The position numbers and the translations under genes were made by a program. The notes under the pieces are model-generated. The model did no database searches, had not been told where the DNA came from, and worked only from the letters and a program-made list of their open reading frames with translations. A stretch of 64,000 bases of DNA from Typhlomys cinereus. Lineage: Eukaryota; Chordata; Mammalia; Rodentia; Platacanthomyidae. The DNA lies in assembly GCA_023101885.1 (NCBI GenBank), contig JALPQD010000006.1:13935585-13999584 (forward strand), in the 5' to 3' direction. This document shows positions 36,720 through 48,708 of the stretch, in pieces; the stretch's first letter is position 1, and every line of letters begins with the position of its first letter.

Positions 36720-36930
36720 GGTTGCTGATAAATGACCATCAAATGGCTAAGGGAACAAGGGATTTATTTTTTTTAATGATAGACTGGTTACAGTTCATAG
36801 TCCAGCTTGACAGGACTATGCACCAACACCAGGGTGGAGGGAACTGGCCACATCATCTCTACATACTGGCTAAAAGAGGGTATATACAAAACATAAGCAC
36901 TGGGAGAACATAAGATACAAACATGTTAAG
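36720..36930 (-). mobile_element. Rodent MaLR/ERVL-like LTR fragment
   Basis: 'gaacaagggatttatttttttt', 'ttacagttcatagtcc', 'caccagggtggagggaactggccacatcatctctaca' resemble the reverse reading of the rodent LTR type seen at 14.0 kb. Confidence 0.5.
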
Positions 36931-37708
36931 AGGTTTATAAGAACTCTTATTTAAATCTCCTATAATTGGTCTTTTTCCTGACATTCAAAAGACAGATATG
37001 TAGGTCTTCCTGTTCTTTTATTTTTATTTCTGCTAGCACTGTTGTCCTCTCCTTATGACCTAAGCACTAGAAAAACTATTTTCTTTGCCATTCCATAACT
37101 ATGGATGAATTTTAAGAAATGAATTTTGCTTAAATAAAGACAAAAAGCAGGGGAGAGATAAATGAAAATTTAAGAACGCGTGCAAAACTGTTGCAGATTC
37201 CCCCTCCCCCCCGCCACCTGATAGTTAATCCTTGGGTAAACAAGCACGGTTCTAATCTATTTTCTATATAAACTCCACAGCAAAGCAATTTTTTCCTTTG
37301 TTCTTTCCTACTCCATGTACCAGTCCATGGTACCAGCAGATTATCTGTTAAAAAAATCAGTAATTATACAAATATTTTTTGAGTCATCCTTGGTAGAAAC
37401 TATGGCACTTCCATTAGTTAATTCTTATAAAAAGAAATTGTCCAGAAGTACAGAGTTATTTTCTACCTCCCTCAGAATTCAGGGTCACCAAGGAAGTCCT
37501 GCATTCCCTAGTGTCAAACCTCAGCCTTAGACATAGATATCCCAGTCAGACATTTGCTGCTTTTTAATCTCCTAAAGAACAGAAGAATACACACTAATCC
37601 ATTCATTGAACTAACTTTTTTTCCTGACATCTTGTCTGTACCCGTTTCATAAACTGCTGGGTCCTAGGCTTCTCACAATACAAAGACCCATTCAATGTTC
37701 TTAAGACA
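36931..37708. other. Unassigned sequence
   Basis: Contains a C-rich stretch at 37200-37217. Nothing else recognised. Confidence 0.4.
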
Positions 37709-38578
37709 CAGGAGTTGCAAATAAGAGAGCATTTTTTTATTAATTTATTTTTTTCACTCATATGAATGCTACCCCATTCCCCTCCTTCCCTCCACCCTTC
37801 CCTGGATCCCCTTGCTCCCTCCCCCCTTTTCCCCTTCCTTTCCCCCCCTCCCTTTCTCCCAGTCGGGGGGGCCCCCCATTCCTGGATCATCTTTTAGTGT
37901 GCATGTCAAATTTCTCTCTGAGTCCTCTTCTCTGATAAGGTGTAAGGACTCAGTAGCATTGCCTAAAGCTCTTTTTTGTGTTCCCCTTTAGTATAGGAAT
38001 ACTGTTGTAGCTATTAATCCCTTGCCTCTAAGGATCTTAGAGCCTGTGATCCATGCTAGACTTTGGGAGGGGGGTCAATGACATGTTGGTCATTGTGCAG
38101 GTCATGCAAAGTCCTATTATGATTACTTCGGCCCTAATGTGTGTGGAGTATCTTGCATATCGTTGCTCCTCCCCATCTTTAGGCTCTTACGATCTTACCG
38201 TCCCCCTCTTCCACAAATTTCCCTGAGCTTTGGGATGGGGAGATATTAGGTTGGCCTGGTTCCTGGTGATTAATGTAAGGTTTCTGATGTTCTAAATTAT
38301 GGTTTGTTATTCTTTTTTTTTCTTCTTCTTCTTCCAATTTTGCTGTTCCTGCACTACCCTTGGCTCCATCCTGAAGAGTATTGCATGTCACCTCCTCTTA
38401 GGACAGCTTTCATTGTGTCCCAAAGATTTTGATAAGATGTATTTGCATTATCGTTGGCTCCCAGGAAACCTTGAATTTCCTTTGTAATTTCTTCCTGAAT
38501 CCAATTCTCATTCAGCATCATAGTGTTTAGTTTCCAGGAGTTAGTGTATTTTCAGGAGTTGCAAGCAGGAGAGCATTT
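37709..38578 (-). mobile_element. Retrotransposed spliced L1 RNA (internal 3.3 kb missing), with target-site duplication
   Basis: The minus strand reads an ORF2 endonuclease-region segment of 158 nt (38552-38395) joined directly to the L1 3' UTR (38394-37735), the G-rich tract and a tail rich in A. The junction reads CTAAGAG|GAGGTGACAT. Copy A has CTAAGAG|GTAAGT at 2415-2427 and CAG|GGGGTGACAT at 5730-5742, so the missing part is bounded by a donor GT and an acceptor AG. The flanks at 37709-37734 and 38553-38578 are a 26-bp direct repeat with three mismatches, so both parts entered in a single insertion. The mismatches suggest moderate age. Confidence 0.88.
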
Positions 38579-38889
38579 ACAGGATGATAAAAATGTTGAT
38601 AAACACAAATACTGAGACAGAGGAACAACATTTTAACTGACCATGGTGTGTGTGATAAAAGGGTCTTGGAAGGCTTTCTGGAAGAAATTGTGTTCTGTGC
38701 TAAAATAATGAGTATGGTTAATGATCATATCAGTATCATGGAAAACTATTAAATCAGGAAGTCAAGAACTATCTGAATTTCACATTTATTTGCTTTTAAC
38801 TTACTCTAAAATTCTCACATAAGTTTCTGAAATATTGAATCTGCTTATTATCTTGATACATCACTGGAATGAAGCTCACAGATGACTTC
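38579..38889. other. Unassigned sequence
   Basis: Nothing recognised. Confidence 0.4.
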
Positions 38890-39005
38890 TTGGTTAAACT
38901 TTTGCATGAGTTACTTTACTTCTCTAAGCCTGGATTGTTTCTCTATTCACAAAGTATCTGAAATCTCTGCACTTTGGGGCTTACATTACATATTCTTTAA
39001 GAGGA
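38890..39005 (+). mobile_element. MIR SINE fragment
   Basis: 'catgagttactttacttctctaagcctggattgtttctctattcacaaagta' follows the MIR core. Confidence 0.6.
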
Positions 39006-39323
39006 ATGATTTTTTTTTGAAATGCAGAACTATCTAGTAGAGATTTTTCCAGAGATGTATTTGGAATCCTGCGATGGGTAGAGAGCCTTCAGCGAATGAG
39101 AACTTAGTTAAAAGTAGATTGAAAGGTAGTGCTGTGCTTCTGATTAACCTAATTTGTAAATTGACTAGAGAAGGGTAAGATGGTTGTACTGTGTTTTGAT
39201 TAGAGGAGGTTATTTAGAAAGGAATTTGAAAAGCTTAGTTCATTGGATCTATTTCTACTTTTTCTATGTATAGTTTCTGGGTGTCATTATGGAGTTCAGA
39301 GTGGTGGTTTTATAAAGTATTCT

Positions 39324-39324
39324 A

Positions 39325-39368
<44 letters not shown>
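39324..39368. repeat. (GT)n microsatellite
   Basis: About 22 GT units, unattached to any SINE I can see. Confidence 0.95.
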
Positions 39369-39369
<1 letters not shown>

Positions 39370-42300
39370 CAAAGAATTTACAGCTGAAAATTTTTATCCA
39401 TCCTTTTCTCTTTATTTATAGGGACTTGTCACTTCTGAGATTTCTCCAGAAAGAAAAGGCGGAAAGTGATAAATGCAGAGATATCATTCATACTGAATTC
39501 ACTTGTTAAGGCTTATTATATGCAAAACCCATAAACTGATATCCTCTGGGTTTCATGCAAGATATACTTGGCTACAGGAGGCTGATAAAGTGAAAGATTT
39601 CCATTCATAATTGAATGCTAAGATTTTACATTTGAGAATTCCTAGGACATCTTATAAAAAAACAACAGAAGATTTGGTAACGTGGGATCACAAACCTAAA
39701 TGCCCATAGTAAGTACCTGCTTCTCTATATAGAGGCTGTACTTGTATTTTTTTTTCCAGTTTCCCTACCTTTAAATCGAAGGGACAAGAAGGAATCTGCC
39801 TCATAAAATATTTTGTATGTCAAAGAAGTCAACAAAGAGAGAGTCCTTCAGATTGTTTGTACAAGATAAGTACTGCATTAATGCTTGCCGTGATTATAAT
39901 TATATTCCTTCCCAATTAAACATAACCTTCACAACTGGCTGTTGTCTTACGTCCATCTGGAGTTACTCATTTCCTGTCTGACTCCTATGAATAGCTGTGC
40001 TCTATTCACTGCAGTAGGCCTTTAACATTTGTGAATTTGACATTTGTAAGTTGAACCACTCTGAAGCCACGCTAATACCATGAGTCATTGAGATTTGCGA
40101 TTTTGTTCTAACAAAAGTTAGACACAGTCGTTTTGAAGGCCTGATCAGCAGAAGCAAAGCACTAAGTCAATGGGTAGGTCTGTCTTAGCATGGACTTCTG
40201 TAACATTATTTGTCTCTTTTCTATATCGTCCCATTCTTGAAGGGCTATCTAAGAAGAGAGGTCTATTTTACTATACAAGACCATAATTTCATGTCCTTGG
40301 TGCATTTCTGCATATATGATATATCTTTTCTGCTCTCATAACAACTGTTCCAAGAGAAATGCTGTTCAGTGCTGTGAATCATTGAAATGGGAAGAAAAAT
40401 GAAGAGTATGATTAGAAACTGAATGTCTTCACAGAAAGAATCTGCAAGCTTGGTTTTAAAAATAGACTTACAAAATTAAGATAATGCAACAATAATCAAA
40501 ATGAATCCAAAAGTAGTATTGGGCTTCTGCAACTCAGTTAGGAGAAGCAAGCATCCAACAGAATCACACTTTACAGGGAAGGAAAAAAAAAACATTACAG
40601 GCCTTTTGTGTGGAAGAGAGAATAATAGAAAGTGTAGGGAAGACATACTATTGAAGAGATAAAAGGAATTGATAGATTAGGAAACAATAGATTGATTAAT
40701 AAGGCAACTTACTTGACTCAAATCTTGTAATCATTGTCCACGGTCACCATAGTTGTCTGGCATTGTCAAACCTGTGTTACAGGGCATTGCAAATATACAA
40801 GCAATGGCTTGAAAATAGCTGGCCAGAAATGTGGGCTTGCTCCTAGAGTTTCTTCTACTTCAATGAATGAATACCATTAGTTTGACACAACCCTAAATCT
40901 CTCTCTTGTAATAACCAAGTACCCTAGGGTGAATCCTGCTCACTTTGTTCCTGTGTCTTCCTGCCTTGTTTTTGATATTCCAAGTTTTATTTGATTGGCA
41001 TTTATTTTTGCTTTTTGTTTTCCTCAGTATGTGATTTTCAGCAGTCTCTTGGGAAGGTTTGACCTTCTTCTCCTAGAGAAGCTATAAGGTACATGCCATC
41101 ATAAATCTAATGACTGAATGAAGGATTTTTTTTCATTTTATAGGCCTATTTTTCTTTTCTTTTAACTGAGAGTCCACTGTCAGTAGGTTATTGGACTGAG
41201 TTGTCTTTGTAGATAGATTCATATGATTGTAAGATTTATGGTTTTACAGTATTTGGAGAAAGGAGACTGTCTTAATAAAAACTAGGGAGAGACAGATGAC
41301 TACAGAAAATGCAAAGAGATAAATGAAAAAGTTATTCTTCTGTGGTCTCTCTTTCCTTTTACTGCAGTCCCTGTTTCTGTAATTAAGGAAACATACAATT
41401 CTGTCTCAATTTACTTTGTAGTAGGTCTCCAGAAGCCAGGAGCATACGAACATGCAACATGATTGCTCTGGAGAGTCCTATTGCTGCTGCTATTGCTGCA
41501 TTCCTCTTTTGGGTTTGAAATCCGAACTGAAAGTAGAAAACAGAAATGGGTCCTTAGGTAACTATTACCACAAATATCACCTGCTTAGCCCCCAGCTCTT
41601 CTAACAGTAACTGTTGCTTGATCACAAGTGTATAAGTGGTAGGACTTTCTTCCTGGAGGACAAAAGTCACCTTTAAAGAATTAAACATTTCCCTTTGCAG
41701 TTCTTGATTTTATTGCCATAAAATCATAGCATTCTTTAATAGTATTGTGCTGGTCATAATAGATTATTTGTTGTAGATGTACTTTCAAGATATTGGGAAT
41801 ATACATATAATCTCCCAATGGAGAGAAGAGGTTACAGAATAGATGAAGGAAGGAAGAAAGGTTTTTATCTTATACTACAAAGCGTTTCTAGAGCAAGGTG
41901 TCTCAAAGAACATGCTGAATGGATAGTCTTGTGACTGTGAGGGGCAATCCAATATAGTTTTATTTCATAGAAGTAGTGTTGTAAATCATCTCTCTATAAG
42001 TGATTGTTTCCTTTTCTAGGTTTTTGAGCCTCTGCTGACATCTAAACTTAAACTTCACTCATTTATCTTCGGCTCAATGCTTCTTTATCTTGTAACTTAC
42101 CATGAGTACTCTATTATCTTGTCCGTGATTTCTACATTGGCCTTCTGCTTATGTCTTCTCAGTGTATACAATGTCCTTTGTAGGTGTTGACTCATAGTGC
42201 TGACATCCTTTTCCAAATACCTGCGCCCACAGACTTCCTGAGTACTTTGGTATCCATCCTGTCTTTGTGAGTCTTCTTTGTTGTGCTGACTCACTTGTGT

Positions 42301-43428
42301 GTCCTGGTAAAGTGCCGTGTTAGTATCTTGGACCAATGCCATCTGAGCTGTCATACACCACTGAAAATTATCATGGAGTGGAAAGCATGGCTGGGGAAAG
42401 AGAAACATGTCACCTGACTCCAAACTTGGTACCAAACACTCTCGGCTCAATTAATTAGCTGGTAATCTTTTTAGTAAGCTCTGGATTTTTTTTCTACACA
42501 TCGAACAGCTCAATTTGATAATTATCTGTTTTTGCCTTCTGTTTGATATGTAACTTCTCAAACTTCTGTTTGTATGGCATTCATTTTCCTAGTATTTATC
42601 TTCCAACCCAAAGCTTTCTCCTATGGGAATTATTTTCCTTTTCTGTTCTATTGTACTAATTTGTTCATATTCTCATTGTGTGCCACTTCTGATGTTTCAT
42701 TGCATTTACTTATTTGCATATGTGACCCTCTCTTGAAGATCCATTTTTATATTTATATCATTTCATTTCATGCTGAGAAAACTGTATAGTAACAAAATAA
42801 TCGATCTGTCTTGATATACAATAGACTATAACAACATCCGTGCTCTGTAATCCCCTTAAGTGGGGGAATATGAAGTTTTTAAATTTTTGCAGTGCAAATC
42901 AGATAAAAAGAGCTGCATGATCTGAAGAAAAAGGATGATAAAAGCTAGTGCTTGATTTTCAGTGCCTGACACCCTTACAATGAATATGCATAATGCTGGA
43001 TGAGGATCATGACCACTGTCCAATAGAAGCCATAAATCATTGCTGAGTATTTACATAGCCATGTACATAAGAAAGTAGATAAAATTCTTGTAAACCTTTA
43101 TTTTAAGTTCCTTTCCTCATGCTGATTACTAGCTACCACCACCCAAGATGTCTATAGGAATACCTGCTAAGCTTTGTCTTCCTAGAATTAGAACTGGTTC
43201 CCAAGAGACTTTACTTACTATGATGCAACTGTCCTTCTCAATTAATTTTGATTCAGAATGGAACTTCTTGATATCAACATATCTTATTTCCATTGGTCTC
43301 TGAATATAGTCTTTATTGTTTTAGGTATAGGACTAAGCTCATTTAATGAGCTATTTTCATAATAATAATAGCTTTAATTCTCATCATATTCACAAATTCT
43401 TCCCAGAATCTAAAGGAGATTATGATAT
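39369..43428. other. Four-kilobase stretch of mostly unassigned unique sequence
   Basis: I recognise no repeat family here. The longest frame is on the minus strand at 42097-42450 (117 codons). It has no domain I know, no clear splice context, and is not supported as an exon. This is the largest apparently repeat-free block of the window, so it is where a conserved element or missed exon would most likely lie. Confidence 0.4.
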
Positions 43429-43440
43429 AAGAAATTTTGC

Positions 43441-43975
43441 CACATCTTTAGCCATCAGGGAAATGCAAATCAAAACTTTCCTGAGATATCATCTCACCCC
43501 TGTCAGGATCGCAAAAGTCCACAACACAAACAACACCAAGTGCTGGAGAGGATGTGGAGAGAGGGGAACTTTCCTACATTGCTGGTGGAAATGCAGGCTC
43601 ATACAACCACTTTGGCGAGCTGTCTGGCAATTCTTAAAGAAGTTAAAGATTGAAATACCATATGACCCTGCTATACCACTTTTGGGAATAACCCCCCATA
43701 CAGCAAAAATTCACCTCGATAGCACAAGCACAACCATGTTCGTAGCAGCACTGTTTACAATAGCAAAGTCATAGAATCAGCCCAAATGTCCAACAGTTGA
43801 TGAGTGGATAAGGAAAATGTGGTACATTTATACAATGGAATACTACTCAACCATCAAAAATGATGAATTAATGCAATTTGCTGGGATGGAATTAGAAATT
43901 GAGTGAAGTATCACAGACACGGAAACTTAAGCGCCATATGTACTCCCTAATAGTTGGATCCTAGTACCAAACCCA
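43441..43975 (+). pseudogene. L1 ORF2 C-terminal relic
   Basis: It encodes the end of ORF2 ([40 protein letters not shown], then the [20 protein letters not shown] region). The Cys-rich C-terminal motif is intact for about 110 codons, then the frame stops at a TAG near 43770 where the copy at 60.5 kb reads through. A small deletion near 43885-43905 removes codons of the last stretch. Confidence 0.85.
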
Positions 43976-44988
43976 CTTAGAGACACTCAAAGACAAATCT
44001 CTGAAATACCTACAGTAATTGTAAAGATTATAAACAGGAGGGATGGGGTATGAGGGCCCCACCAGAAACAAGGAGAGAGGGGACCATGTTACAGCAGAGA
44101 AACTAGGCCACCATCAAGGACTGCAAGTAAGTAATGAGACATCTGGTTAAGTTCACAGACTTTCCTTCCTGATCATTTGCAACTGAGGGGGTATGATCTC
44201 ACCAGAAAGGGAGGGTATAGAGGCTGCCACATAGAAAGTAACCATTTTGCAAATGGGTGATTGACCCCTCTTTCACCGCGGTATCCTACTTTTATTCCAT
44301 CTACCTTTGAATATACTCTTATAACAAGACCCTAATTTAACAGGTTTTTATCTCTGGCCAGGGGGTGACATCCAATACCCATCAGGATGGAGCCAAGGGC
44401 ATTGCAGGAGCAGCAAAACCGAAAAAAAATCAACAAACCATAATTCAGAACATCAGAGACTCTATATCAACTACCTGGAACTGGGCCAGCCTGATCTCTC
44501 CCCAGCTAAAGCTCAGGAAAATTTGCGGAAGAGGGGGTGGTAAGATTGTAAGAGCACAAGGATGGGAGGAGTAATGATATGCAAGATACTCCACACAAGT
44601 TAGGGCCGAAGCAATCATAATAGGACTTTGCATGACCTGCACTATGTCCAACACATTATTGACCCCACAAAGTCTAGCATGGGCTAAATAAAGGCACTAG
44701 GATCCTTGGAGGCTAGGGACTGACAGTCACAGTAGTGTTTCTAAGCTTAAGGGGAAAACAGGAAAGGTTCTGGGAAATGCTCCTGAGTCCTTGCACCTCA
44801 TTGGAGAGGAGGATCGAGAGGAGGGTTTGTCATGCACATTGAAGGATGCTCCGGGGATTGGGGGGGGGGCACTGGGGGATGGGGAGGGAGGGAGGGGAGG
44901 GGGAAGTGGGGAGCGTCGGGGGGAGGTGGAGGGAGGGAGGGGACTGTTGTACCTGTTAAGCTTTTATGAGCGGAAATAAAAAGAAAAA

Positions 44989-45607
44989 GGAGGTAAAGGT
45001 GAGCCAACTGATACAGAATATCCCGTAGGATCCCAAACATCAGGGGCAAGAGGCACTATGGCTTGCCGGCTGGTTGGATATCTGCCACAGAATCAAAAAA
45101 GCTGATCAGAAAATTTCTTAATCACCTTTCGAGGGATTCTTTTGACTCTTTAAATAAATAAGTATTTTTTAAACTCTCCAGCTGGTGGAAGGAATGAGGT
45201 GTAAGAGCAGATAATTGCAGCAAGTTCATGTATCCAGAAGCCCCACAATAAACTTTTAGGTTTTAAAAGGCAAATTCCCCTTTGCTTTAAAAGTTTGGTT
45301 AAAAGGTAAGAGGTCCCTAACCCTGCTTAAATCCTTCCATGAGCCATCCGTAACCAGGATTCTCCACCTACCTCTAGTCATGTCCTTTTGCGACTACACT
45401 GCAGTCTTCCTTCCTGGTCCCTATTTGTAACCATTGCCCTTTAACCACAAGTCTCTGTAACTCTGTGATCAATCAGATTTTTGCCAAAATGTTTTGTAAT
45501 CCACCTTGTAACAAAAGACTTAGTCATGCAGGGAACTAGGAATCTTTTGGCATGGGGTCCACTCCTCCCAGATAAATAAACTTAACTTCCTGAGATCCTA
45601 GTGCCCT
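44989..45607 (+). mobile_element. 3'-transduced non-L1 sequence, LTR-like at its end
   Basis: It is not present behind the L1 tails at 6.3, 22.6 or 30.3 kb. The last part carries AATAAA at 45575-45580, 27 nt before the poly(A), and the 'cccagataaataaacttaacttcctgag' texture resembles the R region of a class I retroviral LTR. That suggests the L1 transcript read through its own weak signal (AATAAA at 44975-44980) and ended at a downstream LTR poly(A) site. The family of the LTR is not identified. Confidence 0.75.
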
Positions 45608-45641
45608 AAAAAAAAAAAAAAAAGAAAGAAAGAAATTTTGC

Positions 45642-47624
45642 ACCAGAGGGTGGGAAGACTATTGCATTAATCTTTTTTTTTTTTTACAAAGTAAGGTTCA
45701 TGATGACATTTTGAATGTTTTCTTTAACCAACACAACTATATTGATTTATATACAAATACACAAAATAGGATTCCTTCATTTAAGAAGTTAGTTATGGCT
45801 ATGTCTTGGAAAGAAAACATTAGCTGAAAGGATAAATTAAGGTAACCCATACTAACTGTGTCATTTCTATCTAAATATTTAAAAATGCACATGAGGAATT
45901 GGTGTAGGTAGGCTGAAGGAATATGAAGAATCATGTGGTGACTGTGGGTGTAATTGATGAAGTGGAAGTAGGAAATGACTTGTGTAGCAATTTTATTCTT
46001 ACACTATGGATACCCATGACAGATTGTGTGAAGCTGGAAGAGCAATTGCAATGTAGTATCCCTGAAGAAGTTGGCACTGTGTAATCAAGGTGGGGAACAG
46101 AGGTGTGAAAGAAGGCAACAAGCAACCTGCCACACAGTGAGATCTGGTGTCCAAGGTTCTGATCACAGCAATCTCTGTTCCTCAGATTAGTGAAAACTCC
46201 CTGTCAAGAATGCTGTTATAGGGGAAGGAAGATCCAGGGAAACTGGACATAAGACAAGAAGCAGAGGGTACGAGATAGTTCTAGTGACAGAGTCATTCAG
46301 TCATGACAATTTTTAGATATTTTCGGGAGAGAGAAACACACACAATCTCAGATAACATATTGCATACTAAGCTGACTTCCCCTTGTTTGTAAACAATACT
46401 CACAATAAGTGGCTCGATAACATTAGAAAATAACTTTGCAATTGTTGAAACAAGTATCCTGAAACAGATGATCTAGATTTTTTGCCAACCTCTCATGGGG
46501 CGAAAGTGAAGATGCTGACTGAGCTGCATTCCTTTCTGGAACTTGGAGTCTTCTCTCAAGCTCAGTGGTTCATTCTATACCTGTATGACCTATTTTCTAA
46601 CACTCTTGCTGGCTCTTAGCCAGAGTGGGTTTGATCTTAGAGGCCACTCAGAGTTCTTTGCTACTTGGTTCCCTACATGTCTCTGTGATTTTAGGAAGGA
46701 GCTAGCTCCCCTTAGGAATTCACCTAGTTTACATTTTAGCTGATCAAAATCCAGATGTAAGTTGGCTGAATTGATTATTAATCTGTTAAGAAGATTTCTA
46801 CTTTGTATTCATACCACTTCCACTAAAGGGGAGGGAATCATAGTTATGGATACCAGGGATAGGAATCTACTATAGTGAGCAGAGGCACTCTAGACTTATA
46901 TAAATATCTCTACATGAAGATTCCTTTGATGATAAGTTTTTAAGTCAGTCCTAAATAACATAAACTAAATATGAATTTGTTGGATATATTTACACTTTTT
47001 AAAGATTCCAGGAATAATTGAGCAATGAGTCTTTGAGTATAGTAATTGCTATGGAAAACTCTAGAATCTAAAATCTAAAATTTCTAGAATCTTCTTGATT
47101 CTTACTATAACCCATTGAGCCAGTCAGGGAGACCTGTTTATATAGGAGAACTTGAAGAAGTTCAGATGGAATCTACATTATCCCAGAGAAGGATTGTGGT
47201 CTTTTGGTCTCTGCCCCCATATCTTTCTTCCTAATAATGGAAATAAATTTTTCTATCTCTCTGGAGTTTTGACTATCCTAGAAAATAATAAAAGCCCAGC
47301 ATTAGTTCACCTGTGAGAGATGACTAAATATTCAATGTGATATTTAGATCATTTTTCTCAGTTCTGAGTCCATAGTTCTCTCAGTATTATGCAACAATTT
47401 CTCTCTATCATTTTGTTTCCAGATGTCCTGTGAAGAACAAAGTAGAATCATCCATTGTAATGATTTTTAAATTTATTTTCAATATAGGCATTGGGTAGCA
47501 AAGACGCTGAGCAGTAAAAGAGAATTGACACAGAGATAGTGGTAGTTCAATCCTGGGTGATTGTTAGGAGTTCAACCAACCTTAACTAACAAAGACACAA
47601 TTGCATCCTTTGCAACTTAAAAAA
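45642..47624. other. Unassigned sequence
   Basis: A T-run lies at 45673-45684. Nothing else recognised. No frame of note. Confidence 0.4.
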
Positions 47625-47850
47625 TTATTGGGCCATGGAGATGGTTCATCTATTAAAGTACTTGCACATGAGCAAAGGGACCAGAATTCCTTACATGTGA
47701 ATTTGGGTTCAACTAAAAACATTTGTCAAATAGAAGTTAAAAGAGTGATCAAGGATGATTCCCAGCATCAACCTTGGCCTCCACATGTATGCACATATAC
47801 ACACACTTATGTAAACATGATACACATGTAATATCACATACACACTCACA
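47625..47850 (+). mobile_element. B4-like composite SINE, diverged
   Basis: 'gggccatggagatggttcatctattaaagtacttgcacatgagc', 'caaggatgattcccagcatcaaccttggcctccacatgta' and a CA-rich tail. Confidence 0.7.
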
Positions 47851-48164
47851 AAGACAAACATTAAAACATCATGATATTGAGTGTACATATATTGGAGTGA
47901 TGTGGCAAAGTAGGCTGGAAAGTACAATGATAGATGTTTCCTGTACAGCTTTTTATGTTCTAAGCAATCTAAGGAGTCAGTGGTAGATCTGTTGACTTGC
48001 AGATATGTTCTTCTAGTGGGATTGTATGGCAAGTTATTTTTCTTTAAAAAAATAAGAAACCAAATCAAATGTGAATACGGTATCTCCATGATTATACTTC
48101 CTGAAGATACAGTAATGACTACCTAAAGAAAATTTTGCCTCAAGGCAACATTGTGCTATATTTA
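47851..48164. other. Unassigned sequence
   Basis: Nothing recognised. Confidence 0.4.

Positions 48165-48208
<44 letters not shown>
48165..48208. repeat. (AC)n microsatellite
   Basis: About 22 AC units. Confidence 0.95.
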
Positions 48209-48212
<4 letters not shown>

Positions 48213-48708
48213 ACTGAAGAAGTGTTGCAGTATTAGAGAAAAAAATTATTTCACATACTTTAGGGTCCTTCCACACTGGTCAATCCTTTGTATCAATTCC
48301 CTTCACTACCTATCCATCTTTATCACTTGTACTGGAGATTTTGAAAGCTAAAACTCTTTATCTTTATTTTTTTGTGATTTTTGGTGCATTTCTTCTCTCC
48401 TTAATTTTTCTTATTTAAGTATTTGGGTCTCCCTTTTTTCTACCTGAACAAAGTTTTCCCAGGATCTCCTGGGGAAAAGGATTATCTTCTAAAGTAAATC
48501 ATAATGAAGTGATAATGATATTAATTTGCATTTAAAAGTGGGAGCTGAACATTTTACCTTCCTTGAACACGTTATCCCTTTTACAAATGAAGTGAGTTTG
48601 CAGCAGGCCAGGAACTTATGCAATAAAGGTTATAGGTAAGATTTGTCTTCTCCCAAAAATGTGACTTGATTTCATTGGCTATGGCATACAGAGGAGCTGC
48701 TTCTGCTG
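48209..48708. other. Unassigned sequence
   Basis: Nothing recognised. Confidence 0.4.

Larger units (their letters stand above)
43429..45641 (+). mobile_element. L1 3' end plus 3'-transduced segment, one insertion with 12-bp target-site duplication
   Basis: The same 12 bases, AAGAAATTTTGC, lie at 43429-43440 and 45630-45641. Between them are an L1 part (43441-44988) and about 620 bp of non-L1 sequence ending in a poly(A) run (45608-45623) followed by A-rich AAAG repeats. The duplication encloses both parts, so they arrived together, as in L1 3' transduction. The cleavage context AT|AAGA is the same as for copy A. The L1 part starts in ORF2 C-terminal codons. Confidence 0.92.

Noticed and set aside
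37709..38578. Two independent L1 fragments lying side by side, in place of one spliced copy
   Set aside because: The direct repeat flanks only the outer ends, both parts have the same orientation, and the junction falls exactly between a GT donor and an AG acceptor.
42097..42450. 117-codon minus-strand open frame in a repeat-free block
   Set aside because: It has no recognisable domain, no convincing splice signals and no neighbouring exon. It remains possible but is unsupported.
44989..45607. A separate LTR insertion directly behind the L1
   Set aside because: No duplication brackets the non-L1 part alone, and it ends in a poly(A) run, which LTR insertions lack. The 12-bp duplication encloses L1 and non-L1 parts together.
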